A DNA stretch of 41,394 bases from an uncultured Pseudomonadota bacterium. Lineage in GTDB: Bacteria; Myxococcota_A; UBA796; SXON01. Where the stretch lies: the NCBI GenBank assembly GCA_903921785.1, contig CAIXRH010000008.1:1-41394 (forward strand), in the 5' to 3' direction. Positions within the stretch are counted from its first letter, which is position 1. Each line of letters starts with the position of its first letter. The notes under the pieces are model-generated. The model did not search any database and was not told the DNA's origin. It saw nothing but the letters and a program-made list of their open reading frames with translations. A program made the translations under genes and the position numbers. Positions 17,919-26,842 of the stretch are shown in pieces.

Positions 17919-18782
17919 TCACGGCTCCCACGGCGCAGGGGCGGTTCGGAGCAAAAGCACCCCGGTCCAGGACGGGGCGCCGTCGACGGAGATCCGCGCC
18001 CGACGGAGCGTGAGCTCGGGCAGCCGATAGCCGACGGCCCAGGCCAGCAGGCGCTCGGGGAGCAAGGTGGTGTCGTCGGGCCGCTCGATGTACTCCTGCC
18101 TCCCGACGTGAACCTCCAGCTGATGACCGCCGAAGTTGAGGACGAACTCTTCGTCCGGCGCGGGCGCGATCCACGGCGGGGGGCCGGTCTCCGTCACCCC
18201 GTCGACCACCAGCGCCCCCGGGCAGCTCCCGCGGGGATCGAGCAGGATCAGTCCCCGGTTGTCCACGGCGTAGAGCGCGGCGCCCGCTTCGTTGCCGACG
18301 GCGTGGGTGCGGGCGAGGAGCACCCGGCCGTCGAGGTTGGCGCCCTCGCCATTTCCGCGGTCGTCGTTCGGCACGTCGAGGATGCCCGTCGCGCGCCCGG
18401 GCGTCGGGGGACAGCCGGCGGCGACGTCGCGCGAGCTGCCGCGCACCCGCATCGCTTCCCCCTCGACCCGCCAGCTCCAACCGCCCGGTTCATGGGTGAG
18501 GCCGTCCGCGGTGCCGTGGATGCCGTCGTCGTCCACCGTGGCTGGGCCGCTCACCGCGCGGTGGGCGAGCACCGAGCCCTCACGCCGCAGGACCGTCACC
18601 CGGCTGGTGAGCTGGTCCGCGAACAAGCCGGTGTTAGCGACCGTGTAGTCCACGACCGACACCGACTCGTCGTGCCCTGCGCCGATGACCAGCCAGTCGT
18701 CGCGCTCGGGGCGCACCCCCAGCCGCGCCGCGACCAGGCCGAGGAGCCCCACGGCGAGCCAGGCGCTCACCCACCGGGCCAT
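17919..18782 (-). CDS. Membrane-anchored protein of unknown function
   Basis: A 287-residue protein. The Met at 18782 gives an N-terminal hydrophobic anchor or signal (WVSAWLAVGLLGLVAARLG) and overlaps the upstream gene by 16 nt. The remainder is beta-rich with many Asp/Gly/Trp residues, reminiscent of a lipocalin- or beta-propeller-like extracytoplasmic fold, but no motif is firm. Two Cys residues are separated by about 60 residues. It is preceded by a run of lipoprotein genes on the same strand, so it probably acts in the periplasm with them. Confidence 0.65.
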   Translation of the reverse strand: MARWVSAWLAVGLLGLVAARLGVRPERDDWLVIGAGHDESVSVVDYTVANTGLFADQLTSRVTVLRREGSVLAHRAVSGPATVDDDGIHGTADGLTHEPGGWSWRVEGEAMRVRGSSRDVAAGCPPTPGRATGILDVPNDDRGNGEGANLDGRVLLARTHAVGNEAGAALYAVDNRGLILLDPRGSCPGALVVDGVTETGPPPWIAPAPDEEFVLNFGGHQLEVHVGRQEYIERPDDTTLLPERLLAWAVGYRLPELTLRRARISVDGAPSWTGVLLLRTAPAPWEP

Positions 18783-19567
18783 TGGCGGTGCTCCAGGAAG
18801 ATGGGGTTCCACGAACGGCCAGTCTCCAGGCCGTTGCCCTTGGCGGCGCAGCCTCGGGTTCGCCCGGTGAGCGCTCGCTCGCGCATTCGCTCGTCCGGTA
18901 CGTACAACTTGGGGAAGACCGCCTCCAGGTCGGACACTTCGCCGCGGCAGGCGCGACTTTTGAGGTGGGTGGGGATCGGCGAGTCGGTGAACGCGGTGGC
19001 GACGGCGCGCTCCGCGAAGGCCAGGGTCCCGCGCTCACAGGTCGCGGCGTCCGCCCCGGGGAGCGCCGCACAGTCTGCCAGGTTGGCGGGCGGGTTTCGT
19101 TTCAACGCGAAGTACCACCAGTCGTTCCACATCTGCGCGTCGGCGCTGCCGGCGATGGTCTGGAGCTGGCCCCAGTACGCCACCAGCGCCCTCCCGGTCT
19201 CGACCTCGTCGTTGGCCCGCCCGCCCCCGTGCACCGCCGCCTGCATCTCGTACGTCCACGCGTGGTAGAGGCATTCCGCGTAGTAGGTGCCCGCCTGTCC
19301 GCACGCGGCCAGGGCCTCCCACCGTTCGTGCTTTCGTGCGTGTTTCTCCGCCACGGTGAAGGAACACTCGGCGCGCCACTTGGCGCTGTGGATCGCCGAG
19401 CAGTCTCCCACCTCCGCTTCGGGGTGCGCGCGGATCACCTCGGCGCGGCAGGACTCAGCGCGATCGCCGGTCTCGTCGCAGCGGGCCATGGCCACCGGGA
19501 GTGCGAGCCCCGGCTCGAGGGCGGCGGCCCACGCCTCCGCCGCCGACGGCGCGCAGCCGAGCAGCAT
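18767..19567 (-). CDS. Cys-rich protein, paralog of its upstream neighbour
   Basis: About 266 residues, starting MLLGC, which would be an unusually short lipoprotein signal; export is therefore uncertain. It shares a domain with the gene just upstream: AECSFTVAEKH...CGQAG...ECLYHAWTYE here against ADCEFRVAEAK...CSRAG...DCRLHVWSASF there, with a further Trp/Cys-rich segment in both. Conserved, evenly spaced Cys residues suggest disulfides. The ATG overlaps the preceding stop by one base (TGATG), so it is coupled. Function unknown. Confidence 0.68.
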   Translation of the reverse strand: MLLGCAPSAAEAWAAALEPGLALPVAMARCDETGDRAESCRAEVIRAHPEAEVGDCSAIHSAKWRAECSFTVAEKHARKHERWEALAACGQAGTYYAECLYHAWTYEMQAAVHGGGRANDEVETGRALVAYWGQLQTIAGSADAQMWNDWWYFALKRNPPANLADCAALPGADAATCERGTLAFAERAVATAFTDSPIPTHLKSRACRGEVSDLEAVFPKLYVPDERMRERALTGRTRGCAAKGNGLETGRSWNPIFLEHRQWPGG

Positions 19568-20213
19568 CAACCAGGGCAAAGGTCGGTCCGGCTCGCGCGG
19601 AGCGCGTCGAGCTCCGGGTCGGGCGTGCTCTGCAACAGGCCGGGGAGCGGCCCGCCGTCGCAGGGGTAGAGGTGACGGTCGCGGGCGACGTTGAGCAGAT
19701 CTCCGTAGAGCGCGAGCCCGGTCTGGAGGCAGGCTTCTCGGTGGTCCGGGGCGGCGATCTCTCGACACGCGGCGCGATCGAGCGGGCGCATGCGCCCCAG
19801 GGACCAGCGGTACCACGCGGACCAGGGGCGCGGATCGTCGGCCGCGAAGCCGTAGCCATCCAGCTCCGCCGTGACGATGGGCTCGGCCTCCGCGAGCGTC
19901 TTGCCCTTCGGTGCCCAGTCGTGGAACGAGGCGCTCCACACGTGGAGCCGGCAGTCGTCGACCCAGGGACCGGCGCGCGAGCAGCCTTCCGGGTCGCCCT
20001 TGGCTTCGGCGACCCGGAACTCGCAGTCGGCGCGGCCGCGCTCGGACTCCACCTGGTCGCATCGGTGCACCTCGATCCAACAGGCCTCACGCAGGTCCTC
20101 GCCGGGGACGCGGGAGCAGTCCTTGGCGGTCAGCCCGTCGCGGAGCGCGGTGGCGGCGTCAGGAGAGCAGGAGGTGAGCCCGAGCGCGGCGAGCGCGCCG
20201 AGCTGCTTTCGGC

Positions 20214-20217
<4 letters not shown>
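19567..20217 (-). CDS. Cys-rich lipoprotein, first of a tandem paralog pair
   Basis: A 216-residue lipoprotein. The signal is MSRKQLGALAALGLTSC with lipobox LTSC (Cys17) and a proper positive n-region. The mature part has about eight Cys residues in short repeating blocks (RxDCEFRVAEA, DDCRLHVWS, RAACREIAAPDHREAC), suggesting a disulfide-bonded helical fold. It is similar to the next gene downstream, so the two arose by tandem duplication. It overlaps the preceding gene by ATGA. No catalytic or binding motif is recognised. Confidence 0.72.
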
Positions 20218-21628
<1,411 letters not shown>

Positions 21629-21629
<1 letters not shown>

Positions 21630-22360
21630 CAGAACTGCCCCTGGATCGCCACGTAGCCCGGGCCGAGCATGAGCGGTCCGCCTTCCCCCCACAGGCCGAG
21701 CGCGATCCCCCCGCCCAGCCCGAGCGCCCCGGTGATCATCAGGATGTCGGCGGCCAGCGCGTCGCCGCGCTCGGCGTCCAGGGCGGCGGCGGAGGAGGAG
21801 GAACAACGGAGGGCGCCGCCCGCGTCGGGCGCGCAGCCGTCGGCGGCCTCGGTGTGGGCGCCGACGGCGCCGCCGCCGAGCCCAGCGCCGATCCCCAGGG
21901 CGACCAGCCCCGCACCGGAGACGGCGAGCGGGAGCGGGCGGAAGAGGGTGGTCTTCGTGGGTTCGGGCGTCGGGGTGGCGACCACCACGGCCGCGGGCGC
22001 CGGCGGGGGGGGTGGAGGAGCGGCGGCGGCGGCGGCCTTCTGCTCGGTGGCGCGGCGTTCGAGCATGGTGATGCGCCGGTCGAGCGTCTCCCGCTCGTCG
22101 GCGGGAGCGTAGGCGCGGTAGCGGGAGAGCACGTCCAGCGCCTCATCGTACCGGGCGAGCCGCTCCAGCGCGTTGGCGATGTTGAACAAGAGCGCGGGGC
22201 GTTTGCTCAGCCGATACGCCTCCTCGAACGCGGCCACGGCGTCTTCATACCGGCCCTCGTCGTAGAGGGTGGCGCCGTTGTCGTACAGCTCTCGCGCCCG
22301 CGCGTCGTCGCCGTCCTGGGCGTGAGCGAGGTGCAGGGCGAAGAGCAGCGCGAGGGTCAT
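21629..22360 (-). CDS. Exported TPR protein with C-terminal membrane helices
   Basis: A 243-residue protein. A cleavable signal (ALLFALHLAHA) precedes at least two TPR units (residues about 22-90; ARELYDNGATLYDEGRYEDAVAAFEEAYRL and a second copy). A short coiled coil and Ala/Pro linker follow, then two glycine-rich hydrophobic stretches, LPLAVSGAGLVALGIGAG (about 160-178) and ILMITGALGLGGGIALGL near the end. This TPR plus paired helices layout is common in Myxococcota proteins next to Ser/Thr kinases and may link periplasmic lipoproteins to the membrane. The start overlaps the kinase stop (ATGA). Confidence 0.8.
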
Positions 22361-23922
22361 GGGCTCCAGGGGTCCTTGAGGTCTGAGCCGCTCGTCCGCT
22401 TCGTCGGGGCGGTCGGGGTTTCGGGCGAGGAGGTCGTCGGGGGGAGGGGCGCGCCCGTTTCGGGCGCCGCGGTTCCGGGACCGCGCTTCGCGGGTTCCTT
22501 CGGTACAGCGGCCGTGGGGTTGAGCACGACCTGTCGCCGCACCGAGTCCCACGGGATGCGGATGCGCACGGTGGTGTAGCCGGGCGCCGCCACCTCGACC
22601 TCCCAGACTTCGCCCGAGGGGATGGTGAGCGTGACGGATCCGGACCCCAGGACCGCCCCGTCTCGCCGAACGGTGGCGGCGGCGGGGATGGTGCTGAGCA
22701 CGACCGGGGGCGCGGGGCGGGCCGGGGCCGCGAGGACCGCCTCGGGCGCCGACGTGGGCGTGGAAGCGGCGGCGTCGCCGCGCTGCGAGCTCCACCACCA
22801 GGCGCCGAGCGCGAAGATCACGACGGCGGCCCCGAACATCATCAGCGCGGCCATCGCGCCGGTGGCGGCGAGCAACGGACCCTTTCGGCTTCGCACCGCG
22901 GAGACCATGGTGGACGCGCTCGGCTCCGGGGTTGGCGCGGGGGCCCGCGGCGGCGAGGGGGTGCGCGGGGAGCTGGGCTCCCGGACGAGTCGGCCCTGCC
23001 GAAGCTGGGGCGGCGCGACGGCCTCACCGCGGAGCTCGGCCTCGCAGAGCCGCAGCGCTCGAAGGAGCTCCTCCACGTCGGCGAACCGGCGCTCGGCCGT
23101 CTTCTCCAGGCAACGCTCGACCACCCAGCCGAGCGTGGGGCAGGCCACCAGGGCGGGGGCGTTGGCTTCGAGACGCGGCGGGGGCTGGTTGAGGTGCGCC
23201 AGCAGGACCCCGACGGAGTTGTCCGCGACGAAGGGGGGACGGCCGGCGATCGCGGTGTAGAGGATGACGCCGAGGGAGTAGATGTCGGAACGGCCGTCCA
23301 GCCGCTCGGCGCGAATCTGCTCGGGGGCCATGTAGGACGGAGAGCCGACGACCGCGTCGGTGCCGGTGAGCTCGTCGTCCGTCCGCATCTGCTTGACCAG
23401 CCCGAAGTCGAGCACCTTCACGAAGTCTTCGTCTTCGTCGTGGTTGAGCAGGACCACGTTCGCGGGCTTGAGGTCCCGATGGATGAGCCCGAGGCCGTGC
23501 GCCTCTCGCAGCGAGCCGCAGACCTGGCGGGCGATGTTGACGATTCGGGAGGCGGGGAGCGAGCCTTCGGCCTTGATCACCTGGTGGAGCGTGCGCCCGT
23601 CCAGGTACTCCATCACGATGTAGAGCAGCTCGTCGCCCACCTGGCCATGGTCGAACACGCGCACGGTGTTCGGATGGGTGAGCCGCGCGCAGACCGCCGC
23701 CTCCAGCAGGAAGCGTTGGCGGAACTCCTCCGCCTGCTCGGCGCCCCCGCTCAGCGCGAGCACCTTCACCGCCACCGTGCGCCCGAGCGGGTGTTGTTCC
23801 GCCCGGTACACGCGACTCATCCCTCCGCGGGCCAACGCAGAGGTGATCTCGTAGCGCCCGTCGATCTTCCGACCGATCAGCGGATCCCGGTCGCCGAGGG
23901 TCGGTGGGCGGGCCTCAGCCAC
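22357..23922 (-). CDS. Membrane Ser/Thr protein kinase with PEGA-like domain
   Basis: A Hanks-type kinase of about 521 residues. An N-terminal kinase domain has the glycine loop (LARGGMSRVYRA), catalytic HRDLKPANV, DFG in LDFGLVKQ and APEQ in YMAPEQI, so it looks active. A Pro-rich linker and a single TM (ALMMFGAAVVIFALGAWWW) follow. A periplasmic PEGA-type beta domain (STIPAAATVRRDGAVLGSG...GYTTVRI) and a Pro/Thr tail complete it. GTG at 23922 has AAGGGG six bases upstream; ATG at 23946 is possible but GGGGAG touches it. It leads the seven-gene unit and probably signals with those lipoproteins. Confidence 0.93.
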   Translation of the reverse strand: MAEARPPTLGDRDPLIGRKIDGRYEITSALARGGMSRVYRAEQHPLGRTVAVKVLALSGGAEQAEEFRQRFLLEAAVCARLTHPNTVRVFDHGQVGDELLYIVMEYLDGRTLHQVIKAEGSLPASRIVNIARQVCGSLREAHGLGLIHRDLKPANVVLLNHDEDEDFVKVLDFGLVKQMRTDDELTGTDAVVGSPSYMAPEQIRAERLDGRSDIYSLGVILYTAIAGRPPFVADNSVGVLLAHLNQPPPRLEANAPALVACPTLGWVVERCLEKTAERRFADVEELLRALRLCEAELRGEAVAPPQLRQGRLVREPSSPRTPSPPRAPAPTPEPSASTMVSAVRSRKGPLLAATGAMAALMMFGAAVVIFALGAWWWSSQRGDAAASTPTSAPEAVLAAPARPAPPVVLSTIPAAATVRRDGAVLGSGSVTLTIPSGEVWEVEVAAPGYTTVRIRIPWDSVRRQVVLNPTAAVPKEPAKRGPGTAAPETGAPLPPTTSSPETPTAPTKRTSGSDLKDPWSP

Positions 23923-24059
23923 GGAACGCCCCTTTGGGGAGACCATCTCCCCATTCTGCGGGCCGGGTGTCGCGTTTGGCAGGCATCCTGGACCCCCCGA
24001 TCGTAGCACGCCCGGCCCATGGATCGGCGCCGACCTTCATGAACGGGATGCAATACCGC

Positions 24060-24087
24060 TTGCCGAATCTGCGGAAGCTTGTATCTT
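24060..24087 (+). promoter_or_regulatory. Candidate sigma-70-type promoter for bcsA
   Basis: TTGCCG (24060-24065) and TATCTT (24082-24087) are spaced by 16 nt, matching 4 of 6 bases in each element. The start would be about 24094, giving a very short leader before the ATG at 24105. In a GC-rich genome this is only a candidate. Confidence 0.4.
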
Positions 24088-24104
24088 GGCGCCGCTGACC
24101 CCCC

Positions 24105-26246
24105 ATGGACACCACCCCATCCGAAGTCGTCGATATTCGTCGTGAGCGATTCCTTGATCGGCTCGCGCGTGAAGTGGTGGCTTCGCCGTGGCTGATGGCC
24201 ACGGCGATCGTGCTGTCGCTGCTCCCTGCATGCGTATTTGCCTTTGCGGACCTTCCCCTACGGTCGCACGCGATCATCTCCGCCATCGTCATGGCGCTGT
24301 CCCTTTTGCTGCTTCGGCGGTTTCCGCGGTGGCGCCTCACGGTGGCGATGCTCTCGGTGTGCATGTCCGTCCGGTATGTGGTGTGGCGCGGCCTCACGAC
24401 CCTGGCGCTCGATCGCCCGGAGGACGCGGTGCTCAGCCTCCTGCTGTACGGGGCGGAGCTCTACGGCGTGGGCGTGCTCATCCTCGGCTACTTCCAGACC
24501 TCGGTCATGCACCCCCGGGTTCCCCTGGCGCTCCCGGTGGACGAGGAGCTGCCGACGGTGGACGTATACGTGCCCACGTACAACGAGGGGGTGGAGATCC
24601 TCCGCCGTACGCTCATCGGCGCCCGCGCGCTGGACTGGCCTCGTAAGAAGGTCTACCTGCTCGACGACGGGCGGCGTCCCGAGATGAAGGCGCTCGCCGC
24701 CGAGCTCGGCGTCGAGTACCTCGTCCGCGCGGACAACAAGCACGCGAAGGCGGGCAACATCAACGCGGCGCTCAAGCTCACCCAGGGCGAGTACATCGCG
24801 ATCTTCGACTGCGATCACGTGCCGGTCCGCAGCTTCCTCCGCCTCACCATGGGGTTCTTCCTCAAGGACCCGCGGATGGGCTTCGTGCAGACGCCCCATC
24901 ACTTCTACAACCCCGATCCGTTCGAGCGGAACCTGTGGTTGGAGGAGATGGTGCCGCCGGAGCAGGAGATGTTCTACCACGCGGTCCAGATCGGGAACGA
25001 CTTCTGGAATTCCTCGTTCTTCTGCGGGAGCTGCGCGGTTCTCCGTCGCTCGGCGATCGAGAGCGTAGGCGGAATCGCGGTGGAGACCGTGACGGAAGAC
25101 GCCCACACCGCCCTGCGGATGCACTCCGAAGGGTGGCGCTCCGCCTACCTGGACATTCCTCAGGCCGCCGGCCTTGCCACCGAGCGCTACGCCTACCACG
25201 TCGCCCAGCGGATGCGCTGGGCCCGGGGGATGACCCAGATCCTCCGCCTCGACAACCCGCTGTTCAAGAAGGGCCTCACCTTCGCCCAGCGGCTGAACTA
25301 CCTCAACGCGATCCAGCACTTCCAGTTCGGGATCCCCCGGCTGGTGTACCTCACCGCGCCAGCCATCTTCCTGATCTTTGGAATCCACCCGCTGCGCGCC
25401 AACCCGTGGGAGGTCATCGCCTACGCGATGCCCCATGTGTTCTTGAGCCTCATCGGCGGCCTCGCCGTGTCCCGCTCCGTGCGCCACGCCTTCTGGGCCG
25501 AGGTGTACGAGACGAGCCTTGCCCCGTTCACCGCCATCGTCACCACCCTCGCGCTGCTGGCACCGCGGAAGGGCAAGTTCAACGTGACCGTGAAGGGCAC
25601 CCAGCTCGACCGCGCCGCGTACGACCTCAAGCACGCGTTCCCCAACCTCCTGGTGCTGGCCCTCTGCGGTGTGGCCCTGTTCATGACGCCCTCTCGTTGG
25701 GAACAGTTCCCGCTCGAACGTGGCACCCTGATGGTCACGGCGATGTGGAACCTCTACAACGTCGGCATCATCGGGGCGGCCGTCATGGTGGCGCTTGAGC
25801 GTCCCCAGCGCCGGAAGACCTGGCGCGTGCGGCGGGAGCACCTCGTCCGGGTGATTCCGCAAGACCACCCCGAGCTGGGGGTGCTGATCGGCGAGTCCGT
25901 CGATCTGAGCGAGGGCGGGGTCCGCATCCGCCTGCCCAAGCTCCCCAAGGAGGTCAAGTCCGTCCTGGTGGAGATCGAGAGCAGCTTCCACACGTCGGCG
26001 CGGCTCCCGGGCCATGTGGTGAACCGGTTCGAGGTCAAGGGTGAGGTCGACCTCCGCGTGGAGTTCGACGCTCTCTCCGCGCCGGAAGAGGAAGAGTTGG
26101 TCGAACTGATGTTCACCGATCCCGACGCCTGGACCCACCGACCGATCAGCCAGCATCCGCTCCAGTCGCTGCTCACGGTGCTCTACGCCCCCTGGCGCGC
26201 GCTCGTCCTGAGTCTTCGGGACGATGAGCAGGAGGCCGACGCATGA
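24105..26246 (+). CDS. bcsA: Cellulose synthase catalytic subunit
   Basis: A 713-residue inner-membrane glycosyltransferase (family GT2) that polymerises UDP-glucose into beta-1,4-glucan. About eight TM helices flank the GT domain. Catalytic motifs are all present: DDG (187-189), DCD (235-237), TED (330-332) and QRMRW (368-372), plus FFCGS (305-309) and KFNVTVKG (491-498). The C-terminal PilZ domain (about 575-660) normally binds cyclic di-GMP; here DLSEGG is intact, but the RxxxR segment reads RREHLVR, so binding may be altered. The ATG overlap with the next gene (ATGA) and a bcsB/Z/C run confirm identity. Regulation by c-di-GMP is inferred. Confidence 0.97.
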   Translation: MDTTPSEVVDIRRERFLDRLAREVVASPWLMATAIVLSLLPACVFAFADLPLRSHAIISAIVMALSLLLLRRFPRWRLTVAMLSVCMSVRYVVWRGLTTLALDRPEDAVLSLLLYGAELYGVGVLILGYFQTSVMHPRVPLALPVDEELPTVDVYVPTYNEGVEILRRTLIGARALDWPRKKVYLLDDGRRPEMKALAAELGVEYLVRADNKHAKAGNINAALKLTQGEYIAIFDCDHVPVRSFLRLTMGFFLKDPRMGFVQTPHHFYNPDPFERNLWLEEMVPPEQEMFYHAVQIGNDFWNSSFFCGSCAVLRRSAIESVGGIAVETVTEDAHTALRMHSEGWRSAYLDIPQAAGLATERYAYHVAQRMRWARGMTQILRLDNPLFKKGLTFAQRLNYLNAIQHFQFGIPRLVYLTAPAIFLIFGIHPLRANPWEVIAYAMPHVFLSLIGGLAVSRSVRHAFWAEVYETSLAPFTAIVTTLALLAPRKGKFNVTVKGTQLDRAAYDLKHAFPNLLVLALCGVALFMTPSRWEQFPLERGTLMVTAMWNLYNVGIIGAAVMVALERPQRRKTWRVRREHLVRVIPQDHPELGVLIGESVDLSEGGVRIRLPKLPKEVKSVLVEIESSFHTSARLPGHVVNRFEVKGEVDLRVEFDALSAPEEEELVELMFTDPDAWTHRPISQHPLQSLLTVLYAPWRALVLSLRDDEQEADA

Positions 26247-26842
26247 ATACGGAGTGGGAATGCCCGCTCTGCCGGTCGACGAACCTCGTCCCGGCGCCGA
26301 TCTGCCGCGTCTGCAGGACCCCCTGGCCGGGGATCCGCGCGATGGGGGAGGGCACGCTCGACGAGGACGAAGACCTCCCGTCGCTCTTGGCTTCCCTCCC
26401 TGCGCCGTTGGTGCTGTCGTTCCTGGCGGCGGTGCTCTTCTTCTGGTGGGAGCCGGTCACGCGCCCGCTCTCCGTGCCCTCGGAGCACAGCGGTTGGACC
26501 GCCGCGGTCGGCACCGAGCGCCGGGAGGAGCTCCGCGTGGCCCGTCGGCAACTCCAGGCCCTCGCCGAAGAGATGCGCACCACGCTCGCCGAGGACAAAC
26601 CACTGGCGCCCGACTGGAACGAGCGCCTCAGCGCCTGTCGGCAGCGCTGGCAGATCTACGGGGAGCACGACCGCGCCCCCGCCCTCGGCGCCGCCGAGGT
26701 GAAGCTCCACAGCGCCGTGCTGGAGCTCGCGTCGATCCGTTTCCAGCTCTCGGCGGGCACCACCCCGTCGGAGCTCATCCAACGTCTGGACACCGTGAAC
26801 GCCGTCCTTGAAGAGGTCGGCGAGGAGCTCAACAATGCGTAG
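26243..26842 (+). CDS. Zinc-ribbon membrane protein in the bcs operon
   Basis: A 199-residue protein not found in canonical bcs operons. Cys7, Cys10, Cys21 and Cys24 form CxxC-x10-CxxC, a cytoplasmic zinc-ribbon. A single TM segment lies at about 52-69 (LVLSFLAAVLFFWW). The rest (about 86-199) is a helical coiled coil, probably in the periplasm. It overlaps bcsA by ATGA and its stop lies inside the start of bcsB (8-nt overlap), so it is translated with both. It may be an assembly or regulatory subunit of the synthase (inference). I do not recognise a named family. Confidence 0.82.
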   Translation: MNTEWECPLCRSTNLVPAPICRVCRTPWPGIRAMGEGTLDEDEDLPSLLASLPAPLVLSFLAAVLFFWWEPVTRPLSVPSEHSGWTAAVGTERREELRVARRQLQALAEEMRTTLAEDKPLAPDWNERLSACRQRWQIYGEHDRAPALGAAEVKLHSAVLELASIRFQLSAGTTPSELIQRLDTVNAVLEEVGEELNNA

